Shown here: piece by piece, positions 27,367-38,497 of the stretch
Layout of the letters: each line of letters opens with the position of its first letter
Position numbering within the stretch: the first letter of the stretch is position 1
Origin: Albifimbria verrucaria
Taxonomy: Eukaryota > Ascomycota > Sordariomycetes > Hypocreales > Stachybotryaceae
Direction of reading: 5' to 3'
DNA length: 64,000 bases
Assembly: GCA_020081605.1 (NCBI GenBank)
Contig: JAHREC010000007.1
Span: 744,001 to 808,000 of the forward strand
Position numbers and translations under genes: made by a program
The notes under the pieces: model-generated
Told to the model about the DNA's origin: nothing
Seen by the model: the letters and a program-made list of their open reading frames with translations, nothing else
Database searches by the model: none

Positions 27367-30300
27367 GTTGCTCCGCAGCTCGTGGGTTGGAAAGCTGGAG
27401 CCTCTGCGCTCCGGATAAGCTGGGGGTAAGGGCCTATTCCACGTGTGGGATATCGTCGTCCGTCTGAGCTCGGGAGAAAAGCAGGTGAGACCATCGTTGC
27501 CGCGGAAGCAGAAGAAAAGAAGTGGTAAAAGGTGTATATGAAGAGATGGCAGTGCAAACGGCTGATCCAACTGACAGGTCCGGCGTTTGCAGCTGGTCTT
27601 TATACAACTGGCAAGAAGGAAAGTGACGAAACGGCTTGACAGCTTGTTCGTAGAAGTAGACAAAAGACAACAGTAAAAAGAAGTAAAGCAGCGAGAAAGT
27701 GTGGTGGGTGAGTTCGATGTTCGAGGGATAGAATCCAAGGGTTGTTGATAGAACAAGCAACAGACGAAACTGACAGTGAACAGCGGCAACTTTCGGTCAA
27801 ACCACGTCGAGCGGTGTCGAATATCTACTGTCCTCCTGTATCTGTTCCTATAAGTCAAATAAGGCGGCAACGGAAAGGCAACATGTAGACATGAAGAGGA
27901 GGAGAATGGAGTTCAAGGTCGGGCCTCAGACGGTGTTTTAAGACGATCAGACCAGCGGTCTTGAAACCTCCGGCCACGTTCAGATGGTGAGCCAAGGATC
28001 AGAACGGAGCTGCTGCAAGCTTCATGTTGAAGTTGCACGTCGTAGCCCCCTCCGTACGACTTCAAGCCCTCCCTCCCCTCCCCTGGTCCTGGTCGTGGAC
28101 ACCAGTGTATAATGTGCCAGTGCTGTTTGCCAGCATGGATCCTGGCTCACCCCGATCATCTAATGGCTGCTGTTCTGCACTCTCTGTGTTCCCTCACCCC
28201 ACCCTCTCCGGAACCCGTCTTCTCCTTCCGCTGGCTTTCCTTGGAGGAGCATCTCTTTGATTGGAGGCTGTCGTGGTCACAAAGTCGATGAGCTTGCTTC
28301 TGCTGCTCCCTGACGCACCGCAGATGTCAGTTGCCAAACAAACCCCGTTCTCGTGTATTCCTACTTCTGCTCCTGTCTTCTTGTCCAGTCTCTTCTTGAG
28401 AGGGTGTGAGGGCAACGACGTCTGTGGGGTTACGATGCTGCTCTCCCTTTGCCCATGGCGGCAACTGAGCGGACGGGGGTGTCCGGGCTGTTGCTCGGGT
28501 ATGCGCATCATTAACTGGGGCTTACGCATGGCAACCAGGCATTCTCACTCACGTATGCTGGACCAATGCAGGACAGCAGGAGAAACAAGTTCTGGGGACG
28601 AATGGGCAGGGGTTCAGATAGATCTTTGGCCGCTCGGTCGGATCAAGCCCTGCCCTTGGCTGGATTACCGTCGAGCTTCGCTCTCCTAGCTGCTAGCCCT
28701 GAGACATCTGCACTGTCTCTATGACAAACAGTATATATGCGAGTGTTTGGGAGACATAACTCAGCCCTGTCGCTTACCGGATACCGGGCTCAGGGACCAA
28801 TGTACAGCATGGCTCCCTTGTTTCTAGTCCTAGCCAACACTAGCCGACTGCCAATGGATAGAGGGTTGCTCAAGTAAAGAGAGCAATACACCCAGCAGGC
28901 GTAGAATTCGGCCGGAGTTGTGGTTTATTCCGCCTCACCCCTCTCTACGAGTCGTCCGTTACGCATACGCCCATCCCGTCCAGACTACGGTTCGCATGCG
29001 ACACCGCAGCAATCGATGTTTCGATCCCCGCTGCTCCACAACATCAAACATTACCTTTTTCACTATTGTACGAACCTTGTCTTCTCTCGCCATCTAGCCT
29101 CGTTCTTCACCCTGCAAGGTTGGCCGAGGGCCAGTCTCAGTCTCCCAGGGTCCTCTCGTGCAAACACCAGACAACTTGCCCGGTCAAGTTGCCTGGAGCT
29201 CCACCCCGCGGGCAAACTCGCGGCTTGTATGACCCCTTCATGATACAGGTACATCAGATCCCCGGCCGTCCGCCGTTCATTGAGGGCGTCAGGGGTCATG
29301 CTTGCATGGTTGTGCAACACTAGCCCAAAGGCATGACGCTCAGAGAATCTGGCCGAGCTACATGAGACGCGTTGCCTGAGGCTCATCTAGTTGATGCCTT
29401 GTCTGCTTGCTGTCCTGTTAGACACCGCCCTACTGAAGCTTTGCTGTATCATACAGTACCTTGTGTAACACCTCGAGGAACAGCGCAGCGGAGGCTAGAA
29501 GACTTGAGTCGGCAAAGAGATTCAGGTTCACACGGGAAGACATCCGACATGCGCCACAAGTACGCACTTTGTTTCATCATCTTCATGGAAAGGTTTGTCA
29601 GCGATGCCTTACTCTAGACGACAATCACCACGCTTGTATACTCTGTTTCGGCACTCACCCATTGCCTCGTCTCCATTTAGCAAGGCGTTGCTAGCCTCGG
29701 GGAGCAAACTCGAGGCTAGCCTTCTAGAATTGATACTGTTTGTCTTCCAGAAACTCGTTCCTTGTCCAAGCTTACTTGATTTGGCAATTTCAGCCTCGCG
29801 GAGTAAAATGACCGGACAAAGCCGAATGCAACAAACACCATGGTCAAGAGCAGAATGGGGCTAGGCCAGCGTCAGAACAGAGCAGCAATGGTAGCATGGA
29901 CCAGCTTGGCTGATTGCTCCAAGTCCACCGCCAATCCACTGTCCAATCATTCTCGGCAGCAGCGCAAACACGGCTTGGGCTGTTCCCAGGGCCGCGCACT
30001 ACGGCTAGGTGAGAGACTTCTGCTCTCTTACCCTGCTAACTGGTCTCCCACCGCCTCATCGAGCCACGAGTATCAGAATTCATGACTATACCGCCTTTAT
30101 CTCAGTTGCGTATTTGGATGGCGTGGGTAGCCCCTGTGGATCTTCCCGTCTGCTTGTTGAAGCTGCGGCAAGCCAAGCGCGTCCTGTGAAAGCCACCGAG
30201 CGCAAATCACCGCTGGAGACTTGCTGTCTAGAGCATCTCAAAGAAATCTGTCGGCTACAGACAGTGCGGTCGGGTTGTCCACCTCATCACTGCCCCAGCA

Positions 30301-33247
30301 GCACCGTTGTAAGCAATCATCCAGCTCACAGAACCCACACTTGTCTCCACAGTCTTGTCATACCTCAACCACCAAGGGCTGAGGATGGAGCTGGGCGGCT
30401 CGGCCCTCCAATCTCGGCGGTATAGAGGCAAGGTACCCGTGGAGAATGGCGGTCTTCGCTTGATATAGAGTCTATGATGAACAGAGTGTCTTACATTCAA
30501 GGTACAAGACGAAACGCTCAATTATGCAGATCTTGGCAGAGTAAAATGATAGATGTATGAGCCCATATGTCCGAATGGATAGATCCTGCGGGTGGCTACC
30601 ACGTGTCGGTATCTCAAGCCTAAACGCCAGCCTGGCTTCCGCACTCTTCCGACATGCTTCGAACCGATGTCACCAATACGGGAATTTGCAGGCCGTTTAT
30701 CGCAAGTGTCCAGGCCTACGATGGGCTCCTGTTCGTGGTAGAGGAGAGCCTTGACAACGCTACAGCGCCTCAGAGCCGCCACCGGCCAGCCATGCACAGT
30801 ATCTGATCCGCAGCTCCTCAAACCACCCTAGACCTCCTCGCTGCTCAACGCAAAAACGAGTTCCGCGACCATGCAGGTTGCAGCCTAGCCGCTGATCAAT
30901 ACAGCTGGGGTTGGCCGGCTTCCGATTCGTGCCAGACGCAAGTGTACTGACGAAGCACAACATTCACAAACGGTATGCTGGATTTGCAAGAAATATATGG
31001 ACGCTCATGGCTCGCTTGTCTCAGTACAATGTGTCATTCTTCGAGGATATCATGTCGTTGATAGGCCTCTAATCTACACAAGGTGATACAACAGCAGTGG
31101 TATCTGCATCTATTGAACGGTTTCTGAGCAGGTGGAAATGCGAACCAAGTTTCCCAACAGTACATTCCGGCCTTCGTAACTCATAGAGAACCCCAATCTT
31201 CACAAGAGCGAAGCTGTGGCTCGGAAAATTTAACATGGTTTACGCCTGAGCGCATGAAGCTGTGGAAAAATCTCCCACACTGTCAATCAAACCCCGGCCA
31301 GCCATACCTGCACCTAGCCGAACATTACAACGTGTGCAGCATTCGCAATGAGTTTCGCTTACCAAGAATTGCACATGGGATGACGAGGAAGGTCTTGGGC
31401 AATTTTATTTTGGCTCAAGTCACAGCTGGAAGCGCTTTGCATCGCCGAAGGTGGCAAGCTGTCACTGCAAGAATAGATATATCGTGTTTCTTACTTGAAG
31501 ACCATCCGTTCGATGAACATGATCAATCGTTACCAGGCACAACGGGATGACGGCAATCTACTGCCGTCGCAACTTCCGGATTCTGCTGTGACAAGGTCCA
31601 CAAGACCTCGTGGCTAAACCATGGCATGCTGTAGCTTCCCGGAGAGAAGAAGAGCGAGAACAAGCCCGTTGCTCGATAGCTTGCCCGTCCTATCATTGTG
31701 CCGAAGAAGATCCACGTTATCCTGGCAACAGCCACGCGTTGGTGGTGACACATTCCCACGGCCGTCTTCCTCGTGGCGGTCCTGTCATTAGTGGTGGAAG
31801 CTCGGGCTGTGGGTGTAGTTGCCGAGCCATGCTGCAAGGTTGCATTGCAGACTGCGAAGTGCACGAGTTATCTTTAATCATGCTTTTCCTGCCAAGGGCT
31901 TGATTGAGAGACTCCATTATGAGCCAGATAATAAGCCTCATTTGGTGGTTTACAACACTAGAAAGATTATTTGGAGGCTATCCATTCCATCGCGAATGCC
32001 AATCTGTATCGATTAAATTACCATCAGGGAATGAAAGGCAAGGAGACCATCCCATCGTAGCCACGCTAGGATCGTGTAGGTGGGACGGCTCGATTGACAG
32101 ATTGTCAAGGCCATGGTGGTGGCCCTGCTACATGCGCCGGCCTCTAATTTAGAGCCCATGGTCGTACTGCACGTCCCTTGCAATCTTGTGCAACCCCAAA
32201 GATCAAGAAACCTGGCCCGAGCAAACAAGGCATTAAAGGTACTAGCCGAAGGATTCTCTGCAGTAGTGTGTCGGCCGAGCACATTGCAAATGACCTCAAT
32301 AGCGGCTCATTGAGCAAGAAAGAACATTTAGGAGGCGAGGAGGCGCTCTTCACAGGACCGCTGCAGAATCAAAACTGCGTTCGCTGAGACGAGACAATGT
32401 CTCGCTGTGAGGGAATCTGCACGACCACCTTTGGTGTTACTGTTTGAAGATTATCTATGTGCGTATAAGCGGGGACTCAGAGGAGCTGTCAGGTCGGACG
32501 GCATTGGCGATATAAGAGACGCACATGGCCAACTAGCGGGGATCATTCACAGAAGTGCCAACACAGCTTGGAGAGGGTTCTCGAAGGGCGAAGAAGAACA
32601 AATTTTGGCGCGCGTTCGTGGCTGCTGGGCCACAACTGCAGACTATTGTAGAACCTTACCGTCACTATCGCTCACCATGCGCTTCAGCAACCCAGTGTCT
32701 ATCGCAACCGCAGATCAGAGGCCACACTCCAGCTGGCTGGTTCGGCAATGTCTTGCATTCTGCCAAACACCAAGCCAAGAAGACCCCACCGCACGACTTC
32801 CTCTCCTCCAGTCTTTTTCTTGTCTAGAGCATCGTTGTTTGAGCCGCACTGTCGTGCGCCCTCAGCCTGAATAGCTTTTCAGCTGCGGCGCTGAGGGTGA
32901 AAATTGCTTGGATGCATCGTGGCGATGGCTGTCTTTGTCGTAGAGTTGAGGTGAGGTGGACACGAATGGCTGCCCTTGCCATGGTGACAATGTCACGGTC
33001 GCAGTGGTAAATTGGTGCAGGGGCAAGCTCGCTGCAGTCGAGCCGCATGTTTCACATAGATATAATACTGCGCAAAACACTGCTTTCACACTACTGACTA
33101 AAGTCATGAGCGATGCTGTAAATGTTCGTGATTGATATCCTGTAGCTATGTACTGAGCTAAGAGCTTGCAATTGGCCTATATACTTGACATTATGGGCGA
33201 GGCTAAATAAGTGACCAAAGAATCAGATCTCATTCATTATTCATTGC
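27367..33247. other. 5.9 kb block with no supportable gene
   Basis: Many open frames of 60-155 codons occur on both strands, but none shows a domain, a convincing splice chain or a conserved pattern, and several are open on opposite strands at once (for example 29063..29386). No transposase or reverse-transcriptase motif was recognised. Base composition is close to 50% GC, so this is not an obvious AT-rich mutated-repeat island. It should include the promoter of the Zn2Cys6 gene at its left edge. Confidence 0.5.
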
Positions 33248-34051
33248 TTAGGCTTCCTTCTCCGCTGCCTGGGCAGCAGCAATGGCAGCGCTGATGGGTC
33301 CAGTATCAGCGAGAGCCACCAAGCGCTCAGAAGGCTTCCAGCCAAGCTCAACGGGGAGCCTCTCCTCGGACAGGAACACTTGGGCGCGGTCCTTGAATGC
33401 CTTCATCTTGGTGTAGTCCACGTCCGAGTCGGAAGCGGAAGGAACATCGCCGTCCACCATCAGCATCATCACGAAGGCTGCCTCACCCTTGCAGGGCTTT
33501 GTTGAGCCGGTGTCAGGGGCGAGATGGCTTCGAGGCGGTTGCGAGAGTGACCGAAGGACTTAGTCGTGATGTATTTCGGATCCTTGCTGTCGTCCATAAC
33601 GCTCTGCACACGGTCTGGCAAGACAGTGTTGCTGTCATCGCCACGAGCCAAAGAGGCCGGTCGCTCGATGCCGACGGTCCGATTGTTCAAGAGCTCGAGG
33701 TCGATGACGGAAAGGCCGCCGAGGGCCTTGAAAGCGCTGGTTCCTGGGAGTATTCCAAAATCCTTGCTCCAGTTGGTAGCCTCAAAGATGGCATTGCCAA
33801 GATCTTGCACGGTGATGTTGCGTCCGCTATGGGGGCTATTGCATATTGGTCAGTCTATTGACTGATGGTCAGATAAGAGGAGCACTGTACAGGTAGCCAT
33901 GGTTGGCCAGCGTGTTCAGCATCGGGCATGGTCCACGGGAGTCAGAGCTTCCAGCTGGCTCGAAAGGACGAATGTTGGTCGCACGCGATCCAACATAAGA
34001 TGGAAGAGCAACGACCGGGGCTACAAAGGCCAGAACTTTGGAGAAGTACAT
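33248..34051 (-). CDS. Secreted chloroperoxidase-like haem-thiolate peroxidase, about 249 aa
   Basis: The N-terminus MYFSKVLAFVAPVVALPSYV is a signal peptide. The haem-ligand signature follows: GPCPMLNTLANHGYL joined over a 55 bp intron (33836..33890) to PHSGRNITVQDLG. This is the proximal Cys motif of the chloroperoxidase / short unspecific-peroxygenase family, which uses hydrogen peroxide for halogenation or oxygenation outside the cell. The motif after the NNRT segment reads IERPASLARGD, where relatives usually have Glu-His, so the expected distal His is Arg here. The C-terminal part (MMLMVDGDVPSASDSDVDYT) lies in another frame, entered at CCC 33486-33488 (plus strand). One base there gives 250 codons. 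The family is clear; activity is doubtful without the His. Confidence 0.85.
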
Positions 34052-36753
34052 TGGTACTAGTTCAAGCTGGATTCCGTTTATATTTTTTGGTGTCAGAGAT
34101 CTACGGCTCGATCTGCTTCGAAGTTGCTATTCCCTTGATCAACCAGTTCTACATCCAGTGCGATCTGTATTTATACCGTAGATCCTAGGCCTACGATGCC
34201 GCCGCTAAAGCACGGCCCGTCCGTGTGGTTTGAATCAAGTCACTTGGCCGCAATTTTCCTCCATGACTCAATCCACCAATTGGACCTGGCGTCAAAGCGA
34301 CGGCGTGGCGGCTGTCACGACCAAGCAGAGGCGCCAGACACGAATCAGTTTCCACATCCGGACGCTTGTCGATCGTCATTCCCCAGCGGCTCTGCAGAAG
34401 ATCCAATACTTGTGAAACCGCAAGGCTAAGGATTTAGAAATGGATTCGCTTTGATTGGCCCTTAAAAGTGCCGCGGTTCCTCGGATCGTGAGGCCCCGGC
34501 TCCTTAACCTCAATGGGTCCATATATCTGACAAATGATTTAGCCTTCCATCGAGAAAATAATGGAGTAGATGCGGAACAGACGGACCGGTCCATTTATGG
34601 CCTCTGTTGGAAACATCATGTTGACATCGGACCATTGACACCCTGCAAGCATGGAGTTGGTGGGGGTGTCTTCATTTAGAATCGTGCATAGATCGGGCAT
34701 ATCATATAATAGCTAAAGCCTTGACTAGAAGACATGCTTATTCAAGTGGACAAGAGTGACACAATCATACTTATTCCAAGGTTAGCTAAGAATTCTTGAT
34801 ACCGTGGACTGCACCAATTTGTCTTCTAGTTTCCCCAGATGAGATGCCAAGACCAAACATGTTTCTACGGTCGAAGGGCAAAAATTCCGCATAGCTAGCC
34901 TAGATATCTGGACAAATATTCAGTAAATATCTAATAATAAACGGTTTAAAAGGTAAGAAAGTTAGCATGATAAGTTAATAAACCAAGCAGATAACAGATA
35001 GTTCTCGAGGCTTTCTCTCAATAGAGCCCTTGCTAAAAGAAATTGTTATGTAGCCGAAACTTTGTCCTCTCGCTGTACCGGTGGCTGAATGGCAGCTGAA
35101 TTGATGAGTAGAAAAATGCATTGAAGTGCATACGGAAACAATTATTCGTAATTCATGGTGGATATTATTGCCAAATATGCTATAGACTCGTTTCACCGTC
35201 ACCGACTTTTCACTATCAGTAAATTAAGGCCATTGCCACTGTGGATTTCCTGCTCTTGTTCGAGAAAATGCTGTCACATTTTCACTTTTCCACCTCTGCA
35301 ACAAGGGCAGAAGCTACCAATACTTGATTGTCTCCCTATCTTATATAGTTTAATCTCTAAACCGCGAGTATTCGATTTATAGACAATATTTAATAAACGA
35401 TGAAATAGCGCGCCCCATATTACATCGGGCCTACTTGAATCAACTCCATGCAGGCTTGCATCTTTAAATGTGCTCATAGCCATAGATACTATGCGAGACG
35501 GGAAGGTGATCTCTCAATGGACCACGTGTTCATAGCCACTTCCGTCAGCTGTCTACACCTTCGGGCTTCTGTTTTTCAAACTGTCCGAGTCAGTAGGATC
35601 GGGGACAAAAGTTCCTCGAGCTGCGCTCTACCTGGAGAGCTCTACTTTTGTTGGCCCGTATGGCTACTGAGGCTATATAATGCATAGGCTCATAAGAAGA
35701 TCGCTTGAAAAATGAACCAATGTGTTTGCTAATAACATATAATAATGGTAGTAAAATCTTCTTAAGTGGTGTGATGGCTTTGATCCAGGCAGGGTCGGAT
35801 GGTTAAGAGGTAGTAGCCTAATATCTACAGATTTTCAAACCATATAAAGGCCAGTAAGAATCTACAAAGTATCCGGTTCGAGTCCTGGGACCTTTATGTA
35901 ATGTTATATGCCTGGATACTTCAGCGCAGAGGAGTCACATAGGGCTTGAAGGAATGCAGCTTGAAATGCACCACCCGCGGCATAATTCACTTGGCTTTGG
36001 TATCCAGGAACCCATTTCAATGAACTAGAGATGAAAAAGTAGATTGTGACCCTGAAGTGCTTTGTGAAGGTTCATTGTGCCTTGGACTTTTGAAGTTATG
36101 ACACCTGTCCACTCGCTCCCCGAAGGCCAGAGACTCGATGTTCTGCCTTCCTGATCACACCAGCACCTCCAGACCAAACGTGCCTTCAACAATTCTCAAC
36201 GTTCCCGATGATCCCTTGGTTCCTCAGTAAGAACATTGCCTTGGGGGTAATAGAACCCCGATGCTGGCTGCTTAGGAGTCTCCACATACCTTGACATCAA
36301 CCCACATCCCTCGCATCTCGACTAATACTTCTGCCGCCTCCAGCTCATCTTGCAATTTTCTTATCTATCTCAAGGACTGCGATGATCCCCTCTTTTCTAT
36401 ATCCAGTGGTTGGCGTGTTACGTGGCCGTTCTATTCTAGTTGTTGGGTTGATAGCTCCTCGAACAAAAGAAAGCCATTGGAAACGTGGAATGCGAACCTC
36501 CCTCCCGCAATGGGAGTTTCCGATCACCACCCAAGTTGAGGTTATGTTTGATGCGTGTCTGATGATTCTGGTATATATTATTTATCGCATCCAACGTAGC
36601 TTCGGTTGTGAGTGCGTCAATCTGGGAACAGCTCAGAAGATGGGGTAATTCTGGTACCATTGATCCATTATATGTAAAACTAAAGAGATAATGAGTAAAT
36701 TCGTCATAACCAAGCAATGAATATCGACTCAATAAAACATTACATTACATGCT
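34052..36753. other. Gene-poor, AT-rich stretch
   Basis: No protein gene is supported. AT content rises between 34880 and 35420, with TTAATAAAC- and AATATT-type words. The only structured signal is the tRNA-like segment listed separately. The left edge should contain the peroxidase promoter. Confidence 0.5.
35791..35894 (+). tRNA. tRNA-like segment with complete A and B boxes (possible intron-bearing tRNA, pseudo-tRNA or SINE head)
   Basis: TGGTTAAGAGG fits the A-box consensus and GGTTCGAGTCC fits the B-box exactly. The ends pair as AGGGTC with GACCTT (one G-T pair), as an acceptor stem would. The T stem has one mismatch. At about 104 nt, an intron or insertion near the anticodon would be required, and I could not place the anticodon. 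A T run does not follow immediately. It may be a decayed tRNA or tRNA-derived repeat. Confidence 0.3.
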
Positions 36754-37118
36754 TCAAAATACCTCCACTGTATACCTTTCTTTGAGAATCTTTGTCCACC
36801 AAGGATCTGCATCAGCTTCTGTTCCAGAGCCACATCGTGCCAATGCGACCTCGCTGTAGATATTCCGCACCACCTCCTTTACACCCAAGCTAAGAGCCTG
36901 ACTGCCACACACGAACACTCTTGCCCCACGATCCCATAGTTGTACCAAATCATCACGGTCCGCCCATACCCGATCTTGCACGTGCCCACTGAAGTCAGCA
37001 TCATCATGCTGTTGTGAGTACCCAGCTCTGGATAGCATTCTCTCGGTCGAGGTCTAGTAAGTCCCCAAGATTGGTAAGGGGGCGGCTCAGGGATCGGTGT
37101 GGTTGCGTTCACGCTCAT
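36754..37118 (-). pseudogene. Internally deleted relic of a self-sufficient P450-reductase fusion (CYP505-like)
   Basis: The right end (ATG at 37118) starts MSVNATTPIPEPPP. With one extra base at the C5 run and one at the G4 run it continues as PILGDLLDLDREN, the entry segment of CYP505-type P450 haem domains. About 90 bp later the sequence reads YSQQHDDADFSGHVQDRVWA, then LWDRGARVFVCGS, KEVVRNIYSE and the terminal KERYTVEVF. That is the NADPH-binding C-terminus of cytochrome P450 reductase. Everything between, about 900 residues of haem, FMN and most FAD sequence, is missing. Intact relatives are about 1,050-1,100 aa subterminal fatty-acid hydroxylases. The relic cannot be functional. Family assignment of the C-terminal piece is firm; that of the N-terminal piece is good but short. 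Confidence 0.75.
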
Positions 37119-38191
37119 GGCTAGTTGAGAGAGGTTCGATGATTCTAACTGTAGATTATTTGGGAGCAACTCCTTGAATGTGGGGATGCAAAGAATATGA
37201 CCTGGACACGAGCAAATGTTAGGGAGGAAATAAGGAGTGAGTAACAAGCAATCAAACACTGTTTCCGTGGCTGACCCAACCAGGCTCGGCTCAGACTTCT
37301 TCCGTATGCAACACTAGCGTCAATGGCGTACGATTGGCAATCCAAAAAATTGTTATATGTGTGAATGGAACTAATCGGGCGGTTCAAAATGCAGTTGGTT
37401 GAGCTGGCTGAGTTGGTGCGGTCAGTTGCAACCCTCTTTGGTTGGTTCCATGCGGACGTGAAGAATCCTGTTCCGAGGTCGTCCCACCCCATGAGCAATC
37501 CGAATGATAAACTGTATCATTGCATTTGACGTGGGAGGAACCGACAGCTGCTATGTTGGGCCAACCGGAATTGGCAGCCCTCCGTGGCTAACTTCTACCC
37601 AAGCCTACTTGCTTCAAAAGTTTCGTCTATCTCGTAATTTCTGTTCGAATAAAGGGCTTTACTTATAAAGAAATCCTGATACCTATAGATAAACGCGTTA
37701 ATTTATTGTTATAGTATTGTAAATCTATTATATTTTTAGTCGTTTATTGCCAGATATCTATTTAATCATCTCTTGGGATATCTGGGCTGGGTATACGGAA
37801 TTCCTGCCGTCCCACCATAGAAAGTCGCGATACCTGTGATAAGCATTTGCAGGTTCATACGGGGAGTGACAGAACAGCCAACAGTAAACTACTTTTAGCA
37901 GGTGGCTCTCAGCGCTCTAGTTGGCGTTATAAACTAATCTACTGTAAGAAGGCCATAAAAAAAACACGACCAAGATGAGTAGTGTTAAGAGAACAGTCAG
38001 CAACATTTCATTCACTGATCATTGATCATTGTATCAGTGTTTGAACCAGCGAGCTTATTGCGAATCACTCAATCCTAGGGCTATATAAACATTCCCCTTT
38101 CTTGTAAATTCTCGCCGATCATTACTTCCATACTAACTCTCTATCAACTTTCACATTGCCAGATTTCCACGAAAAAGACAGAACCATCACC
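37119..38191. other. Intergenic, partly AT-rich
   Basis: No gene is seen. An AT-rich tract at 37640..37760 is followed by the promoter of the small ORF at 38192, with a TATATAAA box at about 38083..38090 and a CT-rich leader. Confidence 0.45.
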
Positions 38192-38497
38192 ATGTCTCTC
38201 GAACTAACGAGTTATGACCAATTTTATGATGTTGACTTCAACAAGAGGGCGAGAGATCTCATCGTCGAAGCCGCACGGGGGCTAGCATTGTATGATGTGC
38301 GCGTGACGAGCATTTTGGGATCCCACACTGTTATCTTCCGCGACGATGTCGTTGGTGGGAGCAAAGGCTACGAGACGGCAAAAGCAAGATCTGCTACGGA
38401 AGCAGGGCTAGCCAACGCTCGAGTCGTGATCTGTGCATACAGAGATACACATAATCCCAACGAGTTTGTGGGTGCTGCTCGTGCGATGCCTACGTAG
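38192..38497 (+). CDS. Small orphan protein, 101 aa
   Basis: The frame is preceded by a TATATAAA box about 105 bp upstream and a pyrimidine-rich leader. The ATG at 38192 sits in ATCACCATG, a good fungal start context. An in-frame ATG at 38156 has a poorer context. The product begins MSLELTSYDQFYDVDFNKRA, is mixed alpha/beta in character, contains GLALYDVRVTSILGSHTVIF and ends AARAMPT. It has no signal peptide, membrane segment or motif I recognise. It lies between a P450 relic and an AT-rich block. It may be real, but no family supports it. Confidence 0.4.
   Translation: MSLELTSYDQFYDVDFNKRARDLIVEAARGLALYDVRVTSILGSHTVIFRDDVVGGSKGYETAKARSATEAGLANARVVICAYRDTHNPNEFVGAARAMPT

Noticed and set aside
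27106..27870. 254-codon minus-strand frame over the Zn2Cys6 gene's 5' part
   Set aside because: The Cys cluster is only formed by splicing; this frame reads through the intron and the leader.
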